DNA from: DATKMS01 sp041497995
GTDB taxonomy: Bacteria > Desulfobacterota > Binatia > HRBIN30
Direction: 5' to 3'
Assembly (NCBI GenBank): GCA_041497995.1
Contig: JBGQHM010000143.1
Location: forward strand, 1 to 14,675
DNA length: 14,675 nucleotides
The notes beneath the pieces were generated by a model. That model had not been told where the DNA came from, made no database searches, and worked only from the letters and a program-made list of their open reading frames with translations. Of this stretch, positions 1 through 7,150 are shown in pieces. Each line of letters starts with the position of its first letter. Position 1 is the stretch's first letter. Made by a program: the position numbers and the translations under genes.

Positions 1-75
1 CAACGCTTCACGTTCGCAGTTACCCGCGCCCGTGCATGACTCGGGGTCGCTGTGGGTGGCTAACCCTTCAACGTA

Positions 76-114
76 TGAATCTTTCATTCACAACACCTTG
101 CCGGTGTAACCGGC
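76..114. promoter_or_regulatory. Two small dyads in the leader of the beta-helix gene
   Basis: The 127-base leader before the first gene holds two perfect inverted repeats. TGAAT/ATTCA lies at 76-80 and 86-90 with a 5-base loop. GCCGGT/ACCGGC lies at 100-105 and 109-114 with a 3-base loop. The second ends 4 bases before the GGAGA ribosome-binding site at 119-123, so it could be an operator or an mRNA hairpin affecting translation. I see no clear -35/-10 pair, so the promoter may lie outside the window. Short dyads like these also occur by chance. Confidence 0.25.
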
Positions 115-127
115 GCACGGAGAGCCC

Positions 128-1414
128 ATGCGGAAACATTTCACGAGACTCGTCTGTTGCGGCGGGTCGGTGGTCGGTCTATTGCTGGCCTGTCTCGGCG
201 GCCCATCGCGCGCCCTGGCGGGTGGTATCGTTGGCACCGGCAGCCCGGACAGTTGCACGGAGGCGGCGCTGGACGCTGCACTGACGGGCCCCGGCACCAT
301 CACTTTCAGCTGCGGCAAGGCGCCAGCCACAATCACGGTCACGAATGTCAAGAGCATCCTGGCGAACACGACCATCGACGGCAACGACCGCATCACCCTC
401 AGCGGCGGCGGCACGACGCAGGTGCTCTCGGTCAACGACAGTCATGTGGCCCTTACGCTGCTTCACCTGACGATACGCGACGCCTTCAGCGCTTTGCCAG
501 GTGGCTATCATGGCGCCGCTGTTTTCAATCGGGGCACCCTCAGTGTGGCCGGCTGCACCTTTGTCCACAACCACTCGGACGATCTGGCTGGCGGCGCCAT
601 CGCCAACTTCAGAAAGCTGAGCGTCACCAGCAGCACATTCGTCGACAACAGCGCCTCGGGCCATCACGGCGGTGCCATCTTCAACACCGCAACGCTCAAC
701 GTGACCAACAGCACGTTCGTCAACAACAGCGCCGTTCCCGGCAACCTCGATTCAGGCGGCGACGGTGGCGCCATTGCTAACTACGGGAAGCTCACTGTGA
801 CCAACACCACGTTTTCAAACAACAGCGCTACCGACAAAGCTGGACGCGGTGGCCTGGGTGGCGCCATCTTCAACTTCGGCCGCTTCAGCGTTTCCAACAG
901 CACCTTCGCCAACAACACCGCCTCCCAAGTGGGCGGCGGTATCTGTACGTTCGATGTGCGTCGCATCACCGTGACGAACTGCACCTTCATCGACAACACG
1001 ACTGTCCCGGGCAGAGCGGGTGCGATCGGGGGGTTCGGCATCGAGCCGAGTGTCACCTTGAGAAACACGATTGTCGCCAACACCACAGGGGACCCGAATT
1101 GCGACGCGTTCAACACCGACAAGGGCCACAACATCGATTCCGGCACGAGTTGTGGTCTCAACAGTTCCAAGGGTTCCCTCAGCAACACCGATCCGCGGCT
1201 TGACCCGACGGGGCTCGCCGACCACGGCGGGCCGACGCAAACGATCGCAGTGGACGCCGGCAGCCCAGCGATCAACGCGGGCGACAACGCGGGTTGTCGG
1301 GTCGCGCCCGTCAGCAAGCGTGACCAGCGCGGCTTTGCGCGGCCTGGCACAGATGGCAAGAGATGTACGATCGGCGCCTACGAGTTCAACTCGCCGAGCC
1401 CGTTCACACGCTGA
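128..1414 (+). CDS. Exported parallel beta-helix protein with GGAI/FxxN repeats (choice-of-anchor Q / Pmp-like)
   Basis: The 428-residue protein starts with a basic MRKHF stretch and a hydrophobic core ending near SRALAGG (about residues 1-33), a Sec-type signal peptide. Residues about 60-320 form a right-handed beta-helix ladder. GGAI motifs occur at 155, 181, 213 and 244. FxxN motifs starting at F145, F171, F197, F229, F260 and F287 match the chlamydial polymorphic outer membrane protein repeat signature. The C-terminal block (about 365-420: DHGGPTQT, GSPAINAGD, DQRGFARP, IGAYEF) is the conserved ending of choice-of-anchor-Q proteins. No C-terminal beta-barrel is visible, so I infer a surface or secreted adhesin-like or structural protein rather than an autotransporter. 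The start is supported by GGAGA at 119-123, four bases upstream. The S8 protease gene follows 10 bp later, probably in one operon. The fold is well supported; the ligand is unknown. Confidence 0.85.
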   Translation: MRKHFTRLVCCGGSVVGLLLACLGGPSRALAGGIVGTGSPDSCTEAALDAALTGPGTITFSCGKAPATITVTNVKSILANTTIDGNDRITLSGGGTTQVLSVNDSHVALTLLHLTIRDAFSALPGGYHGAAVFNRGTLSVAGCTFVHNHSDDLAGGAIANFRKLSVTSSTFVDNSASGHHGGAIFNTATLNVTNSTFVNNSAVPGNLDSGGDGGAIANYGKLTVTNTTFSNNSATDKAGRGGLGGAIFNFGRFSVSNSTFANNTASQVGGGICTFDVRRITVTNCTFIDNTTVPGRAGAIGGFGIEPSVTLRNTIVANTTGDPNCDAFNTDKGHNIDSGTSCGLNSSKGSLSNTDPRLDPTGLADHGGPTQTIAVDAGSPAINAGDNAGCRVAPVSKRDQRGFARPGTDGKRCTIGAYEFNSPSPFTR

Positions 1415-1424
1415 GCGGAGCGCC

Positions 1425-3563
1425 ATGTTTCCACAACCGGGAGTTGCGAAGTACCGATGCGCCGTTGCAGTCGCATGCACCGCTGCGCTCGCAGTGTTGA
1501 CGACTCTTGCGGTTGCACCACGCGTCGCCACGGGCCAAACGGTCACGAGCGATCCAGAGCGGGTGCTGATCCAACTGCGCGGCACACCCTTGGCGCGCAC
1601 GCGGGCAACGCTGGGTGCCACGCGACAGGCACTCAACGCGCAGCGCCTCCGTGTGGCCGCAACGATCGTGCGGTTGGTGGCGCAGGCGCGTGGGCGCGCC
1701 GTCGCCAAGAGTGATGTCATCACGGATGAATACTCGGTCGTGTTTCACGGCTTCGCGGCGCGCGTACCGCTGGCGGCGCAGGCGCAGGTACGCCGCCTGC
1801 CAGACGTGCAGGCGGTCTATCCCGACGCCGAGGTGCACGCCACCGATGCTCAAAGCGTCGCTTTGATCCAGGCGCCGGCCTTCTGGTCGACGTACTCATA
1901 CCACGGTGCCGGTAGGGTCATCGCAATTGTCGACACCGGCGTCGACTACGTCCATCCCGACTTGGGCGGCTGTTTCGGCGCCGGCTGCAAGGTCATCGGC
2001 GGCTACGACTTCGTCAACCGTGACACCGACCCGGTCGACGACAACGGCCACGGCACCCACGTCGCGTCGATCGCCGCCGGGATCGGTGCGGCGGTCCCGG
2101 GTGTGGCGCCCGATGCCAGCATTCTGGCGTACAAGGTTCTTGATGCGACCGGCAGCGGCTCGGACTCGCGCGTCATGGCGGGCATCGAGCGTGCCGTGGA
2201 TCCCAACCATGACGGCAACCCCGCCGATCATGCCGACGTCATCAACCTCAGCCTCGGGAGAACGGGGGATGCCGACGATCCCGAATCCCAAGCTGTCGAC
2301 AATGCTACTGCCGCCGGCGTACTGGTGGTTGCATCAGCGGGCAACGATGGCCGGTCCTACTTCACCGTCGGCACACCGGCCGCCGCGCGTACGGCCCTCA
2401 CCGTGGGCGCCACAGACGAGACCGATCAGGTCGCGGACTTCAGCTCGCGCGGTCCGAGCGCTGGCGCCTACGGGCTCAAACCGGAGATCGTGGCCCCTGG
2501 CGTGACCATTTGCGGAGCACAAGCCGCGGGAGTCGGCGGGCAGACCTGCGTCGACGAGAGCCACATTCAACTCACGGGCACGTCCATGGCCGCGCCGCAA
2601 GTCGCTGGTGCGGCGGCGTTGCTGCGTGGCGTCTTTCCGACGCTGACACCCGCCGAGGTGAAGTCCCTGCTGGTTCAGAACAGCGTGGATCTCGGCTACG
2701 ACGCGTTCAAGCAAGGCGCGGGACGTCTCGATGTCGCCGCTGCGGGCAACGCCCGCACCGTGGTAACCCCCGCCACCGTGAGTTTCGGTCGCGACAATTT
2801 GTCGCTGTCCACTTGGACCGCAACGCAGCCCTTGACGGTACGCAACATCGACACCAGCTCGCGCGCGTATGCGCTCAGTACCCCGCCCTTACCTACCGGA
2901 ATCAGTGCGACGTTCACGCCGTCGAGTTTCACCCTTGGGCCTGACGAGACGACGACGGTGGCGTTTGATCTCGCCGTCGACAACACGGTTGTCCCGGACC
3001 AGAACGTCTCTCCGTACGCGTATGACAACAGCGTTGTCCTGATCACCTCGGGGACCCAGCAGCAGCGTGTGCCGTTTGCCTTCTTGAAGACCCCGGGATT
3101 GCTTGTGCTCAACCAATTGAAGCTTACCTGGGTCAAAGGAGGCTTCCCAGACGTCGTCTCGACTCTGCACATCGGTGGTGTGTTCGACGCCACCGAATTG
3201 GACACGAGCTACTTCGCGAGCTTTGCCTCCACCCTCCAAGGTGGATTCACGGTTGGGGTCGTCACCAGCAGCAGCACTGCGCCCGACCAGATGACCTTTC
3301 CAGGCTCCCAATGCTCCACGGCGGCGAAGGCGGTCCACTGCCGTGGTAGCAACGGAGAGAAGGCGGATTTCAAGCAGAGCAAGCAGAATGTCTTCAAAGT
3401 GACGATCAATGCCCGCAAGCGATCGATTCCATTCGAGCAGGTCGCCGGCAGTGCGGCAGTCGTCGATCTCGTGCCCACAATTGGCGGGGCAAACCTTCAC
3501 GACAAGATCAGGTGTGGAGTCTCATTCCGCGGTGGCCGTTTCCAAATGAGCTGCCAGAAATAG
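1425..3563 (+). CDS. Exported S8 family subtilisin-like serine protease with I9-type propeptide
   Basis: The 712-residue preproprotease hydrolyses peptide bonds outside the cytoplasm. Residues about 10-38 are a hydrophobic export signal. Residues 47-137 (RVLIQLRGT to VQAVYPDAEV) form an I9-type inhibitor propeptide that would act as chaperone and be removed. The catalytic domain (about 160-440) carries all active-site residues: D170 in IVDTGVDY, H209 in NGHGTHVAS, oxyanion N307 in ASAGND and S387 in GTSMAAPQVAG. Residues about 450-570 look like an Fn3-like beta-sandwich. The last 140 residues (four Cys, beta-rich) are not a domain I recognise. The frame is open upstream to 1071, but that part lies inside the preceding gene; ATG 1425 has GGAG at 1417-1420 and is followed directly by the signal peptide. 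It ends 28 bp from the convergent dihydrouridine synthase gene. The protease may process its operon partner, which is inference. Confidence 0.93.
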   Translation: MFPQPGVAKYRCAVAVACTAALAVLTTLAVAPRVATGQTVTSDPERVLIQLRGTPLARTRATLGATRQALNAQRLRVAATIVRLVAQARGRAVAKSDVITDEYSVVFHGFAARVPLAAQAQVRRLPDVQAVYPDAEVHATDAQSVALIQAPAFWSTYSYHGAGRVIAIVDTGVDYVHPDLGGCFGAGCKVIGGYDFVNRDTDPVDDNGHGTHVASIAAGIGAAVPGVAPDASILAYKVLDATGSGSDSRVMAGIERAVDPNHDGNPADHADVINLSLGRTGDADDPESQAVDNATAAGVLVVASAGNDGRSYFTVGTPAAARTALTVGATDETDQVADFSSRGPSAGAYGLKPEIVAPGVTICGAQAAGVGGQTCVDESHIQLTGTSMAAPQVAGAAALLRGVFPTLTPAEVKSLLVQNSVDLGYDAFKQGAGRLDVAAAGNARTVVTPATVSFGRDNLSLSTWTATQPLTVRNIDTSSRAYALSTPPLPTGISATFTPSSFTLGPDETTTVAFDLAVDNTVVPDQNVSPYAYDNSVVLITSGTQQQRVPFAFLKTPGLLVLNQLKLTWVKGGFPDVVSTLHIGGVFDATELDTSYFASFASTLQGGFTVGVVTSSSTAPDQMTFPGSQCSTAAKAVHCRGSNGEKADFKQSKQNVFKVTINARKRSIPFEQVAGSAAVVDLVPTIGGANLHDKIRCGVSFRGGRFQMSCQK

Positions 3564-3591
3564 GTGCAGACGGAGGGATGAGGCTGCGTAA

Positions 3592-4629
3592 TCAACCACC
3601 CGCTGACTCCTCCAGCGGTGCGCCACCTGCGCATTCGCTGAACGAGGTCTCGTCGAGCGGAAAGAGACGCTCGACGATGTCGCGGAAGTCGGTGCTGTCT
3701 TTAGCCCGCGTGATGGCGTCGCGGAAAGCGTGCGTACCCGGAGCTCCGGCGATGTAGCGGCAAGCGAATTTGCGCATGAGGACCGTGCCGCGCGGGTCGC
3801 CTTCACGCTCCACCAGCGCCGTGTGGTTCTTGAGCAAGAGCGTCTGCTGTTCGCGCGCCGTCGGCGGCGGAGGCACCGGCGTGCCGTTGAGCGCGGCGCT
3901 GATCTCGCGAAAGATCCACGGTCTGGTTAGCGCAGCGCGCGCCACCATGACCCCGGCGGCTCCGGTCGCTTCGATCGTCCGCAGCGCCGACGCTGCGTCG
4001 CGTACGTCGCCGTTGGCGATGACCGGAATCGATACCGCTTGCACCACTTCACCGATCGAATCGAGATGGCACGACTCGCCATAGTGCTGGTCCGCGGTAC
4101 GGCCGTGGACCGTGATGCCGACGGCGCCGTTGTCCTCGATGCAGCGCGCCACGTCCGGAGCCGTCCGCGCGGCGAGCGACGGCCCCAGGCGAATCTTCGC
4201 GGTAACCGGGACGGTACCGGCACCGCGCACGGCGGCGGCAACCAACCGGCCGACGGTTGCCGGGTCGCGCAGGAGGCTTGCCCCCGCCGCATGCCGGCCC
4301 ATGATGCGTTTCTTGGGACACCCGAAATTCAGGTCGATGAGCGACACCTGCATCTCAGCGAGGCGTCGCGCCGCCTCTTCGATCAGCTCCGGCTCGCGGT
4401 CCCACAACTGCACCCCGAGCGGACGTGTCTCTTCCACAACACCGTCGAGCCTATCGGGATCAATCTTCGCTTGCACCCAGCCACCGGCCCACACCATCTC
4501 GGTGAACAGCAAACCGCAGCCGCCAAGATCGCGCACAGTGCGACGGTAGATGGAGTCCGTGAATCCTGCGATTGGTGCGGACAGGACCGGCGTCTCCAAC
4601 TCGAGCGGTCCGAGCTTCAATGTGCGCAT
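3592..4629 (-). CDS. dus: tRNA-dihydrouridine synthase (DusB/NifR3-like)
   Basis: The 345-residue cytoplasmic flavoenzyme reduces uridines in the tRNA D-loop, with FMN as cofactor and NADPH as the usual donor. The TIM-barrel hallmarks are in order: APIAGFTDSIYRR (18-30), LFTEMV (41-46), the catalytic-Cys motif NFGCPKKRI (C104), KIRLG (K145, FMN phosphate region), VHGRT (174-178, substrate-proton histidine region), IANGD (204-208) and GVMVARA with RPWIFREI (226-243). Length and motif order fit the DusB/NifR3 group, though NFGCPKK replaces the more usual NMGCPxKK and I cannot fix the subfamily. It lies 83 bp downstream of the sigma-54 activator gene on the same strand. A strong hairpin in that gap (4687-4707) may separate the two transcription units. 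No strong Shine-Dalgarno precedes the start. Confidence 0.93.
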   Translation of the reverse strand: MRTLKLGPLELETPVLSAPIAGFTDSIYRRTVRDLGGCGLLFTEMVWAGGWVQAKIDPDRLDGVVEETRPLGVQLWDREPELIEEAARRLAEMQVSLIDLNFGCPKKRIMGRHAAGASLLRDPATVGRLVAAAVRGAGTVPVTAKIRLGPSLAARTAPDVARCIEDNGAVGITVHGRTADQHYGESCHLDSIGEVVQAVSIPVIANGDVRDAASALRTIEATGAAGVMVARAALTRPWIFREISAALNGTPVPPPPTAREQQTLLLKNHTALVEREGDPRGTVLMRKFACRYIAGAPGTHAFRDAITRAKDSTDFRDIVERLFPLDETSFSECAGGAPLEESAGG

Positions 4630-4686
4630 GGTGGATGACCGCTAGCAGGTCGCTCCCTGTCGGTTCAAGGGCAGCGGCGCAGATCC

Positions 4687-4707
4687 GCACCGGCCAGAGG
4701 CCGGTGC
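4687..4707. terminator. Perfect 9-bp stem, 3-base loop hairpin between activator and dus
   Basis: GCACCGGCC (4687-4695) and GGCCGGTGC (4699-4707) pair perfectly around AGA. The hairpin lies just after the minus-strand stop codon of the sigma-54 activator and upstream of dus. No T-run follows on either strand, so a classical intrinsic terminator is not shown. It could be an attenuating or mRNA-stabilising hairpin, or a REP-like palindrome. The structure is certain; the role is not. Confidence 0.45.
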
Positions 4708-4712
4708 CACCT

Positions 4713-6695
4713 CTACGGCAAGCGATCGTCCTCGCCCCGGCGGATGCCGAGCTTCTTGATGCGGCTGCGCAGCGTGCTCGGATTCATGTCCAAGAGCCGC
4801 GCCGCGCCTTGCGGCCCATCGATGCGCCATTTCGTCTGCTTGAGAATGGTGACGATGTGACTGCGTTCGACTTCCTCTAAACGCGCCGATGCTTCGCCGT
4901 TCCCTCGACTCGTGCGCGCTGCCTCAACCGCAACCGGCGCCGGTGGTGGCGTCGGCAACAACTCGGCAGCCACCTCGAGCTCCTGCCCGGCCGAGAGGAT
5001 GACGGCGCGTTCGATCACGTTCTCGAGCTCGCGCACGTTCCCGGGCCATGCATACGCCGTCAATCGCTGCATCGCCGCCTTCGGCACACGCGAAATCTTC
5101 CTTCCGATCTTCGCGGCAAAACGGGCGACGAAGTAATGCACCAGCAACGGAATATCTTCGACGCGACTGCGCAGCGGCGGCAGCTGCAGCGGAAACACGT
5201 TCAGCCGATAGTAGAGGTCTTGGCGGAAGGTACCGTCCGCAACTCCACGGGCGAGGTCGCGGTTGGTCGCCGCGATGACCCGCACATCAGTCTTGATCGT
5301 CGTGCCGCCCCCGACGCGCTCGATCTCGTGCTCCTGCAACACGCGCAGCAGCGTGACCTGCACCGCGGGTGGAATTTCACCGATCTCGTCGAGGAAGAGC
5401 GTGCCGCCATTCGCGAGCTCGAAGCGGCCGACGCGGCGCTCCATCGCGCCCGTGAAGGCGCCTTTCTCGTGCCCGAATAGCTCGCTCTCGATCAGGCCGC
5501 TCGGCAACGCGGCGCAATTCACTTTGATGAGCGGTCGATCTTTCCGGTGGCTGTGGGCGTGCACGGCGCGCGCGATCAGCTCCTTGCCGGTCCCCGTTTC
5601 ACCAAGGATCAGGACCGACGAATCGGTCGCCGCCACCAGTCGCACTTTCTCCATCACCGCATTGAGGGCACGGCTCTGTCCGACGATCTCATCGATGTTG
5701 TGGACGGAGCGGATCTCCTCTTGCAGATATTCGTTCTGCAGGTGGAGTTGGCGCAACTCTTCTTCGGCGCGGCGGCGCTCGTCGACGTCACGGAGAATCA
5801 GGGTGTGCAGCCTGCGCCCACCCACTTCGACGCCCGAGATCGTCGCCTCGATGGCGAACTCGTGCCCGTCCGCGGCGCGGGCCGTGAGCCCGTCGGGCGC
5901 CCAGATGTACGGGGCCTGCTCACCGCGCCCGAACGCGTGCAGCGACCGATCGAGCGCCGCAGCGAAGCCGTCGGTCAGGAAGCGATCGAGCGGGTGCCCG
6001 ATGGCTTCGGTCGCCGCACAGCGGAAGACCTTCTCTGCCGCATCATTGAACAGCTCAATGCGCCGGCCGGCATCGAAGGTGACAATGGCGTCCATGGCCG
6101 AGTCGAGGATGCGCGCCAGCCGCTCCTCGCTCTCGCGCAACGCCGCTGCCGCACGCAGGCGTTCGATCTCGGCCCGCGCCCGTGATGCGAAAATGCGCAT
6201 GATCGAGATGCCGCGTGGACCGTCCGGCATGGGTTGGTCGTCGATGATCGCGAGGTGCCCGACCACTTTCCCGCTCGAGTCGAGGAGCGGCACACCGCAG
6301 TAGCTCTCGGCCCGCCAGTCGACGAGTGCTGTGTCGGCGGGGAAGAGCTGTTGCAGACACTCAGGATGATGCGACATCTCCCCGTTGAGCACCGCTTCGC
6401 ACGGCGTGCCGGCGACCGGGACCTCAACATTGTCCATGAACGTCCCACGCCCCCAGAGCGCCAAGGTCCGGAAGCGGACGCGGTCTGCACTCAGCTCGGA
6501 CACGAATGAGTATTGCGTGTCGAGAGCCGCGGCGAGCGCTCGGACCAGCGAACGGAAGAACTCGTCACCGGTCTCCGCCTCCACGCCCTCAACAATGGCG
6601 CGCAAGGCGGCGTCTTCACCGAGGCGTTGTTGCATCACGACGACACCGAGACTCTCGTTGTCCCCCTTTGACCCTTCTGCCAACTGTGCTTGCAT
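4713..6695 (-). CDS. Sigma-54-dependent transcriptional activator, GAF-PAS-AAA+-Fis (FhlA/NtrC type, no receiver domain)
   Basis: This 660-residue bacterial enhancer-binding protein remodels sigma-54 RNA polymerase using ATP. Order: GAF domain (about 30-180, with GTPCEAVLNG, SYCGVPLLDSSG and GHLAIID typical of FhlA-like sensors), PAS domain (about 190-310), short coiled coil (305-335), AAA+ domain (336-575) and a Fis-type HTH (605-650). Key motifs are intact: Walker A GETGTGKE (365-372), sigma-54 contact loop GAFTGA (412-417), Walker B LFLDEIGE (D436, E437) and the FRQDLYYRLNVFPL region. There is no receiver domain, so activity should follow a ligand or redox signal sensed by GAF/PAS, not phosphorylation. 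The frame stays open to 7133, but that would overlap the divergent anti-sigma gene; I chose ATG 6695. ATG 6635 (640 aa) is the alternative, and neither has a clear Shine-Dalgarno. It is paralogous to the activator at 7151. The ligand is unknown. Confidence 0.92.
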   Translation of the reverse strand: MQAQLAEGSKGDNESLGVVVMQQRLGEDAALRAIVEGVEAETGDEFFRSLVRALAAALDTQYSFVSELSADRVRFRTLALWGRGTFMDNVEVPVAGTPCEAVLNGEMSHHPECLQQLFPADTALVDWRAESYCGVPLLDSSGKVVGHLAIIDDQPMPDGPRGISIMRIFASRARAEIERLRAAAALRESEERLARILDSAMDAIVTFDAGRRIELFNDAAEKVFRCAATEAIGHPLDRFLTDGFAAALDRSLHAFGRGEQAPYIWAPDGLTARAADGHEFAIEATISGVEVGGRRLHTLILRDVDERRRAEEELRQLHLQNEYLQEEIRSVHNIDEIVGQSRALNAVMEKVRLVAATDSSVLILGETGTGKELIARAVHAHSHRKDRPLIKVNCAALPSGLIESELFGHEKGAFTGAMERRVGRFELANGGTLFLDEIGEIPPAVQVTLLRVLQEHEIERVGGGTTIKTDVRVIAATNRDLARGVADGTFRQDLYYRLNVFPLQLPPLRSRVEDIPLLVHYFVARFAAKIGRKISRVPKAAMQRLTAYAWPGNVRELENVIERAVILSAGQELEVAAELLPTPPPAPVAVEAARTSRGNGEASARLEEVERSHIVTILKQTKWRIDGPQGAARLLDMNPSTLRSRIKKLGIRRGEDDRLP

Positions 6696-6780
6696 ATCAT
6701 TCGTGCATTTGAGGGCAAAGAGGGCGAAACCTCCGCAACGATTGGGCATCGAATGGTCATGTCCGACCACACCCGACAGG

Positions 6781-6808
6781 GGATCTGCGGGTCCTCGGAC
6801 AGAGATCC
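6781..6808. promoter_or_regulatory. Nested dyad in the divergent intergenic region
   Basis: The 135 bp between the minus-strand activator and the plus-strand anti-sigma gene contain a two-layer dyad. GGATCT (6781-6786) pairs with AGATCC (6803-6808), and inside it GTCC (6791-6794) pairs with GGAC (6797-6800). A further TGGTC/GACCA repeat lies at 6754-6758 and 6765-6769. The position, 22 bases before the ATG at 6831, fits an operator or leader hairpin for the divergent pair. I found no good sigma-54 -24/-12 element here. Confidence 0.35.
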
Positions 6809-6830
6809 GACGTACTGGGGATTTCCGCGC

Positions 6831-7079
6831 ATGACATGCCAACAACTCACAGACTTCATAGTTGACTACCGTTCCGGTGCTCTCAGCCCTGACGTCCGGA
6901 CACAGTTCGATGCACACCTCGCGGCGTGTACCGACTGCGTCGCGTACCTGAAGAGCTACGAGGAGACGATTAGGCTCGCCCGCGGTGCCTACGGACAGGC
7001 CGACGATCCGATCCCCGCAGACGTGCCGGAAAAGTTGGTCCAGGCGGTCCTGGCCACACGGCGCAAGCGTCTGGGCTGA
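6831..7079 (+). CDS. Small soluble zinc-finger anti-sigma-like protein (zf-HC2 / ZAS)
   Basis: The 82-residue protein opens MTCQQLTDFIVDY and carries the zinc-binding anti-sigma signature C3 ... H29-xxx-C33-xx-C36, the core of the zf-HC2/ZAS fold that usually holds an ECF sigma factor in a metal- or redox-sensitive way. Unlike most membrane anti-sigmas it ends soon after the finger with a charged tail (VLATRRKRLG) and has no transmembrane segment, so it should be cytoplasmic. The frame is open upstream to 6690, but only from ATG 6831 does it look like the family; GGGG at 6817-6820 is a modest Shine-Dalgarno. No ECF sigma gene lies next to it. It sits between two sigma-54 activators and 71 bp upstream of the second one, so co-transcription is plausible. 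The domain is clear; the partner is unknown. Confidence 0.75.
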   Translation: MTCQQLTDFIVDYRSGALSPDVRTQFDAHLAACTDCVAYLKSYEETIRLARGAYGQADDPIPADVPEKLVQAVLATRRKRLG

Positions 7080-7086
7080 CGCCCGA

Positions 7087-7131
7087 GGTGCCCACGCCGA
7101 ACGAGCGGCGGGTTTGACCGCCCGCGGCACC
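7087..7131. repeat. Nested inverted repeat between anti-sigma-like gene and second activator
   Basis: GGTGCC (7087-7092) pairs with GGCACC (7126-7131). Inside it lies a GC-rich 7-bp stem with one bulge (GCGGCGG at 7106-7112 with CCGCCCGC at 7118-7125). No T-run follows. It might attenuate read-through between the two genes or be a leader structure of the second; the evidence is structural only. Confidence 0.3.
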
Positions 7132-7150
7132 ACTGGTATGCAGGCGGCCC

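Noticed and set aside
1071..1424. Upstream extension of the S8 protease frame
   Set aside because: It lies inside the beta-helix gene; the signal peptide begins at ATG 1425 with its own ribosome-binding site.
815..1723. Long minus-strand ORF opposite the beta-helix and protease genes
   Set aside because: Mirror frame of strongly G/C-biased codons; the plus strand has signal peptides and conserved motifs.
6696..7133. Long N-terminal extension of the first sigma-54 activator
   Set aside because: It would overlap the anti-sigma-like gene on the other strand and has no domain-like sequence.
7126..7142. Sigma-54 promoter (GGCAC ... TGCA) upstream of the second activator
   Set aside because: The GG to GC spacing is 12 bases instead of the required 10.
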